Below are positions 33,971-47,070 of a stretch of DNA of 64,000 bases, piece by piece. A program made the position numbers and the translations under genes. The stretch comes from Hydractinia symbiolongicarpus. Its lineage: Eukaryota > Cnidaria > Hydrozoa > Anthoathecata > Hydractiniidae. Where the stretch lies: NCBI RefSeq assembly GCF_029227915.1, contig NC_079884.1, positions 1,862,001 through 1,926,000 of the forward strand, in the 5' to 3' direction. How positions within the stretch are numbered: the first letter of the stretch is position 1; every line of letters begins with the position of its first letter. The notes under the pieces are model-generated. The model was given only the letters and a program-made list of their open reading frames with translations, made no database searches and was not told the DNA's origin.

Positions 33971-35280
33971 CTTCAGCGCGCGCTAACGGCTACGATTGGT
34001 CCCACAGTACAAAATGACTTATTTATTTTATTTTTTTAATAAAGCGCTACCACAGCGCCCAGTGTAATCGCAGAGTTCCAGCAATAAGCTCAAATTAAGA
34101 AGAATGTTAGTTTTCGGAGTCCAATTGGCTCATTTGTCACATTTATAACGTCAAAGTCAAAATAAGTCCAACTTTGTCCCACAGTCAATCGTTTCACCGT
34201 TAAAAGCGATACAACTTAGTAATATCGGAAAAATATCGCTAAATACATGTTGGTACGAATATGTGACGCAACCGTTGTAACTCAAACGGATTGATACCGC
34301 TAGAAAGTCAATGAAATGTAGTTTTTGAAACTGTTTCCATTTCTTCAGCGCGCGTTAACGGCTAGGATTGGTACCACAGTAAAAAATGGATTACTTATCT
34401 ACACTTTTAAATAAAGCGCTACAACAGAGCCCAGTGTAATCGCTGAGTTCCAGCAATCATGTCGAATTAAGAACAATGTTATTTCTTGGAGTCCAATTGT
34501 CTCATTAATCACACTTAGGAGGTCAAAGTCCAAAATAAGTTCAATTAAGTCCCACAGTCAATCGTTTCACTGTTAAAAGCGGTACAACTTAGAAATATCA
34601 GAAAAACATCACTAAATACATGTTGGTGCGAATATGTGACGCAACCGTTGTAACTTCAACGGATTGATACCACTAGAAAGTCAATGAAATAGACTTTTTG
34701 AAACTGTTTCCATTTCTTCAGCGCGCGCTAACGGCTAGGATTAGTCCCACAGTAAAAAATGACTTACTTATCTACACTTTTAAATGAAGCGCTACCACAG
34801 CGCTCTGTGTAATCGTTGAGTTCCAGCAATCATGTCAAATTAAGAAGAGTGTTATTTCTTGGAGTCCAATTGTCTTATTTATCTCATTTTGAAGGTCAAA
34901 GTCTAAAATCTGTTCAATTAAGTCCCACAGTCAATCGTTTCACTGTTAAAAGCGATGCAACCTAGTATTATCAGAAAATTATCGCCAAATACATGTTGGT
35001 ACGAACATGTGACGCAACGGTTGTAACTCAACCGGATTGATACCACTAGAAAGTCAAGGAAATAGAGTTTTTGAAACTGTCTCTATTTCTTCAGCGGGCG
35101 CTGACGGTTACGATTGGTCCCACAGTACAAATGACTTACTTATCTACACTTTTAAATAAAGCGCTACCACAGCGCTCTGTGTAATCGTTGAGTTCCAGCA
35201 ATCATGTCAAATTAAGAAGAGTGTTATTTCTTGGAGTCCAATTGTCTTATTTATCTCACTTTGAAGGTCAAAGTCTAAAA

Positions 35281-38200
35281 TCTGCTCAATTAAGTCCCAC
35301 AGTCAATCGTTTCACTGTTAAAAACGATGCAACCTAGTACTATCAGAAAATTATCGCCAAATACATGTTGGTTCGAACATGTGACGCAACGGTTGTAACT
35401 CAACCGGATTAATACCACTAGAAAGTCAAGGAAATGTAGTTTTTGAAATTGTCTCTATTTCTTCAGCGCGCGCTAACGGCTACGATTGGTACCACAGTAC
35501 AAAATGACTTATTTATTTTATTTTTTTAATAAAGCGCTACCACAGCGCCCAGTGTAATCGCAGAGTTCCAGCAATAAGCTCAAATTAAGAAGAATGTTAG
35601 TTTTCGGAGTCCAATTGGCTCATTTGTCACATTTATAACGTCAAAGTCAAAATATGTCCAACTAGGTCCCACAGTCAATCGTTTCACCGTTAAAAGCGAT
35701 ACAACTTAGTAATATCGGAAAAATATCACTAAATACATGTTGGTACGAATATGTGACGCAACCGTTGTAACTCAAACGGATTGATACCGCTAGAAAGTCA
35801 ATGAAATGTAGTTTTTGAAACTGTTTCCATTTCTTCAGCGCGCGTTAACGGCTAGGATTGGTACCACAGTAAAAAATGGATTACTTATCTACACTTTCAA
35901 ATAAAGCGCTACAACAGAGACCAGTGTAATCGCTGAGCTCCAGCAATCATGTCGAATTAAGAACAATGTTATTTCTTGGAGTCCAATTGGCTCATTTATC
36001 ACATTTAGGAGGTCAAAGTCCGAAATAAGTTTAATTAAGTCCCACAGTCAATCGTTTCACTGTTACAAGCGATACAACTTAGTAATGTCGGAAAATATCA
36101 CTAAATACATGTTGGTACGACTATGTAATGCAACCGTTGTAACTCAAACGGACTGATACCGCTAGAAAGTTAATGAAATGTAGTTTTTGAAACTGTTTCT
36201 ATTTCTTTAGCGCGCGCTAACGCCTAGGATTGGTCCCATTGTAAAAAATGACTTACTTATCTACACTTTCAAGTAAAGCGCTACCACAGCGCCCAGTGTA
36301 ATCGCTGAGTTCCAGCAATCATGTCAAATTAAGAAGAATGCTTTTTCTTGGAGTCCAATTGTCTCATTAATCACACTTAGGAGGTCAAAGTCCAAAATAA
36401 GTTCAATTAAGTCCCACAGTCAATCGTTTCACTGTTAAAAGCGGTACAACTTAGAAATATCGGAAAAACATCACTAAATACGTGTTGGTACGAATATGTG
36501 ACGCAACCGTTGTAACTTCAACGGATTGATACCACTAGAAAGTCAATGAAATAGAGTTTTTGAAACTGTTTCCATTTCTTCAGCGCGCGTTAACGGCTAA
36601 GATTGGTCCCACTGTAAAAAATGACTTACTTATCTACACTTTCAAAAAAAGCGCTACCACAGCGCTCTGTGTAATCGTTGAGTTCCAGCAATCATGTCAA
36701 ATTAAGAAGAGTGTTATTTCTTGGAGTCCAATTCTCTTATTTATCTCATTTTGAAGGTCAAAGTCTAAAATCTGTTCAATTAAGTCCCACAGTCAATCGT
36801 TTCACTGTTAAAAGCGATGCAACCTAGTAATATTAGAAAATTATCGCCAAATACATGTTGGTACGAACATGTGACGCAACGGTTGTAACTCAAACGGATT
36901 GGTACCACTAGAAAGTCAAGGACATAGAGTTTTTGAAACTGTCTCTATTTCTTCAGCGGGCGCTGACGGTTACGATTGGTCCCACAGTACAAATGACTTA
37001 CTTATCTACACTTTTAAATAAAGCGCTACCACAGCGCTCTGTGTAATCGTTGAGTTCCAGCAATCATGTCAAATTAAGAAGAGTGTTATTTCTTGGAGTC
37101 CAATTGTCTTATTTATCTCATTTTGAAGGTCAAAGTCTAAAATCTGTTCAATTAAGTCCCACAGTCAATCGTTTCACTGTTAAAAACGATGCAACCTAGT
37201 ATTACCAGAAAATTATCGTCAAATACATGTTGGTACGAACATGTGACGCAACGGTTGTAACTCAACCGGATTGATACCACTAGAAAGTCAAGGAAATAGA
37301 GTTTTTGAAACTGTCTCTATTTCTTCAGCGGGCGCTGACGGTTACGATTGGTCCCACAGTACAAATGACTTACTTATCTACACTTTCAAATAAAGCGCTA
37401 CCACAGCGCCCAGTGTAATCGCTGAGTTCCAGCAATCATGTCAAATTAAGAAGAATGTTATTTCTTGGAGTCCAATTATCACATATATCACATTTAGGAG
37501 GTCAAAGTCCAAAATCAGTTCTATTAAGTCCCACAGTCAATCGTTTCACTGTTATAAGCGATACAACTTAGTAATATCGGAAAAATATCACTAACTACAT
37601 GTTGGTACGAATATATGACGCAACCGTTGTAACTCAAACGGATTGATACCGTTAAAAATTCAATGAAATGTAGTTTTTGAAATTGTCTCTATTTCTTTAG
37701 CGCACGCTAAACGGCTACTATTGGTCCCACAATGAAAAATGACTTATTTGTCTAAATTCTTTAATAAAGCGCTACCACAGCGCCAAGTGTAATCGCAGAG
37801 TTCCAGCAATCAGGTCAAATTGAAAAGAATGTTATTTCTTGGAATCCAATTGTCTCATTTATCACATTTAGGAGGTCAAAGTCCAAAGTAAGTTCAATTA
37901 AGTCCAACAGTCAATCGTTTCACTGTTAAAAGCGATGCAACCTACTATTATCAGAAAATTATCGCCAAATACATGTTGGTACGAATATGTGCGCAATCGT
38001 TGTAACTCAACCAGATTGATACCGTTAGAAAGTCAATGAAATGTAGTTTGTGAAATTGTTTCAATTTCTTCAGCGTGCGCTAACGGCTAGGATTGTTCCC
38101 ACAATAAAGAATGACTTACTTATCTACACTTTGAAATAAAGTGGTACCACAGCGCCCAGTGTAATCGCTGAGTTCCAGCAATCATGTCAAATTAAGAAGA

Positions 38201-41200
38201 ATGTTATTTCTTGGAGTCCAATTATCTCATATATCACATTTAGGAGGTCAAAGTCCAAAATCAGTTCAATTAAGTCCCACAGTCAATCGTTTCACTGTTA
38301 TAAGCGATACAACTTAGTAATATTGGAAAAATATCACTAACTACATGTTGGTACGAATATGTGACGCAACCGTTGTAACTCAAACGGATTGATACCGTTA
38401 AAATTTCAATGAAATGTAGTTTTTGAAATTGTCTCTATTTCTTCAGCGCACGCTAAACGGCTACTATTGGTCCCACAATGAAAAATGACTTATTTGTCTA
38501 AATTCTTTAATAAAGCGCTACCACAGCGCCAAGTGTAATCGCAGAGTTCCAGCAATCAGGTCAAATTGAAAAGAATGTTATTTCTTGGAGTCCAATTGTC
38601 TCATTTATCACATTTAGGAGGTCAAAGTCCAAAGTAAGTTCAATTAAGTCCCACAGTCAATCGTTTCACTGTTAAAAGCCATGCAACCTACCACTATCAG
38701 AAAATTATCGCCAAATACATGTTGGTACGTATATATGACGCAATCGTTGTAAATCAACCGGATTGATACCGTTAGAAAGTCAATGAAATGTAGTTTGTGA
38801 AATTGTTTCAATTTCTTCAGCGTGCGCTAACGGCTAGGATTGTTCCCACAATAAAGAATGACTTACTTATCTACACTTTGAAATAAAGTGGTACCACAGC
38901 GCCCAGTGTAATCGCTGAGTTCCAGCAATCATGTCAAATTAAGAAGAATGTTATTTCTTGGAGTCCAATTATCTCATATATCACATTTAGGAGGTCAAAG
39001 TCCAAAATCAGTTCAATTAAGTCCCACAGTCAATCGTTTCACTGTTATAAGCGATACAACTTAGTAATATCGGAAAAATATCACTAGCTACATGTTGGTA
39101 CGAATATGTGACGCAACCGTTGTAACTCAAACGGATTGATACCGTTAAAAATTCAATGAAATGTAGTTTTTGAAATTGTCTCTATTTCTTCAGCGCACGC
39201 TAAACGGCTACTATTGGTCCCACAATGAAAAATGACTTATTTGTCTAAATTCTTTAATAAAGCGCTACCACAGCGCCAAGTGTAATCGCAGAGTTCCAGC
39301 AATCAGGTCAAATTGAAAAGAATGTTATTTCTTGGAGTCCAATTGTCTCATTTATCACATTTAGGAGGTCAAAGTCCAAAGTAAGTTCAATTAAGTCCCA
39401 CAGTCAATCGTTTCACTGTTAAAAGCCATGCAACCTACCACTATCAGAAAATTATCGCAAAATACATGTTGGTACGTATATATGACGCAATCGTTGTAAC
39501 TCAACCGGATTGATACCGCTAGAAATTCAATGAAATGTAGTTTTTGAAAATGTCTTTATTTCTTCAGCGCGCGCTAACGGCCAGGATTGGTCCCACAGTG
39601 AAAAATGACTTACTTATCTAAGTTTTTAAATGAAATGCTGCCACAGCGCCCAGTGTAATCGGTGAATTCCAGCAATTATGTCAAATTAAGAAGAATGTAA
39701 TTTCTTGGAGTCCAATTGTCTCATTCATCACATTTAGGAGGTAAAAGTCCAAAATCAGTTTAATTAAATCACGCAGTCAATCGTTTCACTGTTAAAAGCG
39801 ATGCAACATAGTAATATCAGAAAAATATTGCTAAATAGATGTTGGCACGAAGATGTGACGCAACCGTTGTAACTCAACCGGACTGATACTGTTAGAAAGT
39901 CAATAAAATGTAGTCTTTGAAACTGTGTCTATTTCTACAGTGCGCTAACGGCTACGATTGGTCCCACAGTACAAAATGACTTATTTATTTTATTTTTTTA
40001 ATAAAGCGCTACCACAGCGCCCAGTGTAATCGCAGAGTTCCAGCAATAAGCTCAAATTAAGAAGAATTTTAGTTTTCGGAGTCCAATTGGCTCATTTGTC
40101 ACATTTATAACGTCAAAGTCAAAATAAGTCCAACTAAGTGCCACAGTCAATCGTTTCACCGTTAAAAGCGATACAACTTAGTAATATCGGAAAAATATCA
40201 CTAAATATATGTTGGTACGAATATGTGGCGCAACCGTTGAAACTCAAACGGATTGATACTACTAGAAAGTCAATAAAATGTAGTTTTTGAAATTGTCTCT
40301 ATTTCTTCAGCGCGCGCTAAAAAATCTACACTTTTATATAAAGCGGTACCACAGCGCCCAGTGTAATCGCTGGGTTCTAGCAATTATGTCAAGTTAAGGA
40401 GAATGTTACTTCTTGTAGTCCAATTATCTCACTTATCCCATTTAGGAGGTCAAAGTCTAAAGTAAGTTTAATTAAGTCCCACAGTCAATCGTTTCACTGT
40501 TAAAAGCGATACAACTTAGTAATATCGGAAAAATATCACTAAATACATGTTGGTACGAACATGTAACGCAACCGTTGTAACTCAAACATGTAGTTTACTG
40601 AAAATGGCTCTATTTCTTCAGTGCGTGCTGACGGCTATGATTAGTACCACAGTATAAAATAACTTACTTATCTAAACTTTTTAATGAAGCGCTACTTCAG
40701 GTGTAATCGCTGAGTTCCAGCAAACATTTCAAATTAAGAAGAATGTTACTTCTTGTAGTCCAATTGTCTCTTTTTTTCCATTTAGGAGGTCAAAGTCTAA
40801 GGTAAGTTCAATTAAGTCCCACAGTCAATCGTTTCACTGTTAAAAGCGATACAACTTAGAAATATCGTAAAAATATCACTAAATACATGTTGGTACGAAT
40901 ATGTGACGCAACCGTTGCAACTCAAACGGATTGATACCGTTAGAAAATCAATGAAATGTAGTTTTTGAAACTGTTTCCATTTCTTCAGCGCGCGCTAACG
41001 GCTAGGATTGGTCCCACAATGAAAAATGACTTACTTATCTACACTTTCAAATAAAGCGCTACCACAGCGCCTAGTGTAATCGCTGAGCTCCACCAATCAT
41101 GTTAAATTAAGAAGAATGTTAGTTCTTGGAGTCCAATTGTCTCATTTATCACATGCAGGAAGTCAAAGTCTAAAATCTGCTCAATTAAGTCCCACAGTCA

Positions 41201-44200
41201 ATCGTTTCACTGTTAAAAACGATGCAACCTAGTACTATCAGAAAATTATCGCCAAATACATGTTGGTTCGAACATGTGACGCAACGGTTGTAACTCAACC
41301 GGATTAATACCACTAGAAAGTCAAGGAAATGTAGTTTTTGAAATTGTCTCTATTTCTTCAGCGCGCGCTAACGGCTACGATTGGTACCACAGTACAAAAT
41401 GACTTATTTATTTTATTTTTTTAATAAAGCGCTACCACAGCGCCCAGTGTAATCGCAGAGTTCCAGCAATAAGCTCAAATTAAGAAGAATGTTAGTTTTC
41501 GGAGTCCAATTGGCTCATTTGTCACATTTATAACGTCAAAGTCAAAATATGTCCAACTAGGTCCCACAGTCAATCGTTTCACCGTTAAAAGCGATACAAC
41601 TTAGTAATATCGGAAAAATATCACTAAATACATGTTGGTACGAATATGTGACGCAACCGTTGTAACTCAAACGGATTGATACCGCTAGAAAGTCAATGAA
41701 ATGTAGTTTTTGAAACTGTTTCCATTTCTTCAGCGCGCGTTAACGGCTAGGATTGGTACCACAGTAAAAAATGGATTACTTATCTACACTTTCAAATAAA
41801 GCGCTACAACAGAGACCAGTGTAATCGCTGAGCTCCAGCAATCATGTCGAATTAAGAACAATGTTATTTCTTGGAGTCCAATTGGCTCATTTATCACATT
41901 TAGGAGGTCAAAGTCCGAAATAAGTTTAATTAAGTCCCACAGTCAATCGTTTCACTGTTACAAGCGATACAACTTAGTAATGTCGGAAAATATCACTAAA
42001 TACATGTTGGTACGACTATGTAATGCAACCGTTGTAACTCAAACGGACTGATACCGCTAGAAAGTTAATGAAATGTAGTTTTTGAAACTGTTTCTATTTC
42101 TTTAGCGCGCGCTAACGCCTAGGATTGGTCCCATTGTAAAAAATGACTTACTTATCTACACTTTCAAGTAAAGCGCTACCACAGCGCCCAGTGTAATCGC
42201 TGAGTTCCAGCAATCATGTCAAATTAAGAAGAATGCTTTTTCTTGGAGTCCAATTGTCTCATTAATCACACTTAGGAGGTCAAAGTCCAAAATAAGTTCA
42301 ATTAAGTCCCACAGTCAATCGTTTCACTGTTAAAAGCGGTACAACTTAGAAATATCGGAAAAACATCACTAAATACGTGTTGGTACGAATATGTGACGCA
42401 ACCGTTGTAACTTCAACGGATTGATACCACTAGAAAGTCAATGAAATAGAGTTTTTGAAACTGTTTCCATTTCTTCAGCGCGCGTTAACGGCTAAGATTG
42501 GTCCCACTGTAAAAAATGACTTACTTATCTACACTTTCAAAAAAAGCGCTACCACAGCGCTCTGTGTAATCGTTGAGTTCCAGCAATCATGTCAAATTAA
42601 GAAGAGTGTTATTTCTTGGAGTCCAATTCTCTTATTTATCTCATTTTGAAGGTCAAAGTCTAAAATCTGTTCAATTAAGTCCCACAGTCAATCGTTTCAC
42701 TGTTAAAAGCGATGCAACCTAGTAATATTAGAAAATTATCGCCAAATACATGTTGGTACGAACATGTGACGCAACGGTTGTAACTCAAACGGATTGGTAC
42801 CACTAGAAAGTCAAGGACATAGAGTTTTTGAAACTGTCTCTATTTCTTCAGCGGGCGCTGACGGTTACGATTGGTCCCACAGTACAAATGACTTACTTAT
42901 CTACACTTTTAAATAAAGCGCTACCACAGCGCTCTGTGTAATCGTTGAGTTCCAGCAATCATGTCAAATTAAGAAGAGTGTTATTTCTTGGAGTCCAATT
43001 GTCTTATTTATCTCATTTTGAAGGTCAAAGTCTAAAATCTGTTCAATTAAGTCCCACAGTCAATCGTTTCACTGTTAAAAACGATGCAACCTAGTATTAC
43101 CAGAAAATTATCGTCAAATACATGTTGGTACGAACATGTGACGCAACGGTTGTAACTCAACCGGATTGATACCACTAGAAAGTCAAGGAAATAGAGTTTT
43201 TGAAACTGTCTCTATTTCTTCAGCGGGCGCTGACGGTTACGATTGGTCCCACAGTACAAATGACTTACTTATCTACACTTTCAAATAAAGCGCTACCACA
43301 GCGCCCAGTGTAATCGCTGAGTTCCAGCAATCATGTCAAATTAAGAAGAATGTTATTTCTTGGAGTCCAATTATCACATATATCACATTTAGGAGGTCAA
43401 AGTCCAAAATCAGTTCAATTAAGTCCCACAGTCAATCGTTTCACTGTTATAAGCGATACAACTTAGTAATATCGGAAAAATATCACTAACTACATGTTGG
43501 TACGAATATATGACGCAACCGTTGTAACTCAAACGGATTGATACCGTTAAAAATTCAATGAAATGTAGTTTTTGAAATTGTCTCTATTTCTTTAGCGCAC
43601 GCTAAACGGCTACTATTGGTCCCACAATGAAAAATGACTTATTTGTCTAAATTCTTTAATAAAGCGCTACCACAGCGCCAAGTGTAATCGCAGAGTTCCA
43701 GCAATCAGGTCAAATTGAAAAGAATGTTATTTCTTGGAATCCAATTGTCTCATTTATCACATTTAGGAGGTCAAAGTCCAAAGTAAGTTCAATTAAGTCC
43801 AACAGTCAATCGTTTCACTGTTAAAAGCGATGCAACCTACTATTATCAGAAAATTATCGCCAAATACATGTTGGTACGAATATGTGCGCAATCGTTGTAA
43901 CTCAACCAGATTGATACCGTTAGAAAGTCAATGAAATGTAGTTTGTGAAATTGTTTCAATTTCTTCAGCGTGCGCTAACGGCTAGGATTGTTCCCACAAT
44001 AAAGAATGACTTACTTATCTACACTTTGAAATAAAGTGGTACCACAGCGCCCAGTGTAATCGCTGAGTTCCAGCAATCATGTCAAATTAAGAAGAATGTT
44101 ATTTCTTGGAGTCCAATTATCTCATATATCACATTTAGGAGGTCAAAGTCCAAAATCAGTTCAATTAAGTCCCACAGTCAATCGTTTCACTGTTATAAGC

Positions 44201-47070
44201 GATACAACTTAGTAATATTGGAAAAATATCACTAACTACATGTTGGTACGAATATGTGACGCAACCGTTGTAACTCAAACGGATTGATACCGTTAAAATT
44301 TCAATGAAATGTAGTTTTTGAAATTGTCTCTATTTCTTCAGCGCACGCTAAACGGCTACTATTGGTCCCACAATGAAAAATGACTTATTTGTCTAAATTC
44401 TTTAATAAAGCGCTACCACAGCGCCAAGTGTAATCGCAGAGTTCCAGCAATCAGGTCAAATTGAAAAGAATGTTATTTCTTGGAGTCCAATTGTCTCATT
44501 TATCACATTTAGGAGGTCAAAGTCCAAAGTAAGTTCAATTAAGTCCCACAGTCAATCGTTTCACTGTTAAAAGCCATGCAACCTACCACTATCAGAAAAT
44601 TATCGCCAAATACATGTTGGTACGTATATATGACGCAATCGTTGTAAATCAACCGGATTGATACCGTTAGAAAGTCAATGAAATGTAGTTTGTGAAATTG
44701 TTTCAATTTCTTCAGCGTGCGCTAACGGCTAGGATTGTTCCCACAATAAAGAATGACTTACTTATCTACACTTTGAAATAAAGTGGTACCACAGCGCCCA
44801 GTGTAATCGCTGAGTTCCAGCAATCATGTCAAATTAAGAAGAATGTTATTTCTTGGAGTCCAATTATCTCATATATCACATTTAGGAGGTCAAAGTCCAA
44901 AATCAGTTCAATTAAGTCCCACAGTCAATCGTTTCACTGTTATAAGCGATACAACTTAGTAATATCGGAAAAATATCACTAGCTACATGTTGGTACGAAT
45001 ATGTGACGCAACCGTTGTAACTCAAACGGATTGATACCGTTAAAAATTCAATGAAATGTAGTTTTTGAAATTGTCTCTATTTCTTCAGCGCACGCTAAAC
45101 GGCTACTATTGGTCCCACAATGAAAAATGACTTATTTGTCTAAATTCTTTAATAAAGCGCTACCACAGCGCCAAGTGTAATCGCAGAGTTCCAGCAATCA
45201 GGTCAAATTGAAAAGAATGTTATTTCTTGGAGTCCAATTGTCTCATTTATCACATTTAGGAGGTCAAAGTCCAAAGTAAGTTCAATTAAGTCCCACAGTC
45301 AATCGTTTCACTGTTAAAAGCCATGCAACCTACCACTATCAGAAAATTATCGCCAAATACATGTTGGTACGTATATATGACGCAATCGTTGTAACTCAAC
45401 CGGATTGATACCGCTAGAAATTCAATGAAATGTAGTTTTTGAAAATGTCTTTATTTCTTCAGCGCGCGCTAACGGCCAGGATTGGTCCCACAGTGAAAAA
45501 TGACTTACTTATCTAAGTTTTTAAATGAAATGCTGCCACAGCGCCCAGTGTAATCGGTGAATTCCAGCAATTATGTCAAATTAAGAAGAATGTAATTTCT
45601 TGGAGTCCAATTGTCTCATTCATCACATTTAGGAGGTAAAAGTCCAAAATCAGTTTAATTAAATCACGCAGTCAATCGTTTCACTGTTAAAAGCGATGCA
45701 ACATAGTAATATCAGAAAAATATTGCTAAATAGATGTTGGCACGAAGATGTGACGCAACCGTTGTAACTCAACCGGACTGATACTGTTAGAAAGTCAATA
45801 AAATGTAGTCTTTGAAACTGTGTCTATTTCTACAGTGCGCTAACGGCTACGATTGGTCCCACAGTACAAAATGACTTATTTATTTTATTTTTTTAATAAA
45901 GCGCTACCACAGCGCCCAGTGTAATCGCAGAGTTCCAGCAATAAGCTCAAATTAAGAAGAATTTTAGTTTTCGGAGTCCAATTGGCTCATTTGTCACATT
46001 TATAACGTCAAAGTCAAAATAAGTCCAACTAAGTGCCACAGTCAATCGTTTCACCGTTAAAAGCGATACAACTTAGTAATATCGGAAAAATATCACTAAA
46101 TATATGTTGGTACGAATATGTGGCGCAACCGTTGAAACTCAAACGGATTGATACTACTAGAAAGTCAATAAAATGTAGTTTTTGAAATTGTCTCTATTTC
46201 TTCAGCGCGCGCTAAAAAATCTACACTTTTATATAAAGCGGTACCACAGCGCCCAGTGTAATCGCTGGGTTCTAGCAATTATGTCAAGTTAAGGAGAATG
46301 TTACTTCTTGTAGTCCAATTATCTCACTTATCCCATTTAGGAGGTCAAAGTCTAAAGTAAGTTTAATTAAGTCCCACAGTCAATCGTTTCACTGTTAAAA
46401 GCGATACAACTTAGTAATATCGGAAAAATATCACTAAATACATGTTGGTACGAACATGTAACGCAACCGTTGTAACTCAAACATGTAGTTTACTGAAAAT
46501 GGCTCTATTTCTTCAGTGCGTGCTGACGGCTATGATTAGTACCACAGTATAAAATAACTTACTTATCTAAACTTTTTAATGAAGCGCTACTTCAGGTGTA
46601 ATCGCTGAGTTCCAGCAAACATTTCAAATTAAGAAGAATGTTACTTCTTGTAGTCCAATTGTCTCTTTTTTTCCATTTAGGAGGTCAAAGTCTAAGGTAA
46701 GTTCAATTAAGTCCCACAGTCAATCGTTTCACTGTTAAAAGCGATACAACTTAGAAATATCGTAAAAATATCACTAAATACATGTTGGTACGAATATGTG
46801 ACGCAACCGTTGCAACTCAAACGGATTGATACCGTTAGAAAATCAATGAAATGTAGTTTTTGAAACTGTTTCCATTTCTTCAGCGCGCGCTAACGGCTAG
46901 GATTGGTCCCACAATGAAAAATGACTTACTTATCTACACTTTCAAATAAAGCGCTACCACAGCGCCTAGTGTAATCGCTGAGCTCCACCAATCATGTTAA
47001 ATTAAGAAGAATGTTAGTTCTTGGAGTCCAATTGTCTCATTTATCACATGCAGGAAGTCAAAGTCTAAAA
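35281..47070 (+). repeat. 5,895-bp tandem duplication within the satellite
   Basis: The interval 35,281-41,175 is repeated as 41,176-47,070 at a constant offset of 5,895 bp. This is about 16 monomers, including the same short and truncated ones. I compared parts by eye and found two substitutions, T/A at 37,522 versus 43,417 and A/C at 39,459 versus 45,354. Both breakpoints fall in the same monomer phase (AAAGTCTAAAATCTG), as unequal exchange predicts. Confidence 0.9.
37690..39560 (+). repeat. 746-bp dimer repeated about 2.5 times inside the 5.9-kb unit
   Basis: CGCACGCTAAACGGCTAC, with an extra A relative to consensus, recurs at 37,701, 38,447 and 39,194. The same three copies appear again at about 43.6-45.1 kb in the duplicated unit, so the dimer expansion came before the 5.9-kb duplication. 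Confidence 0.8.
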
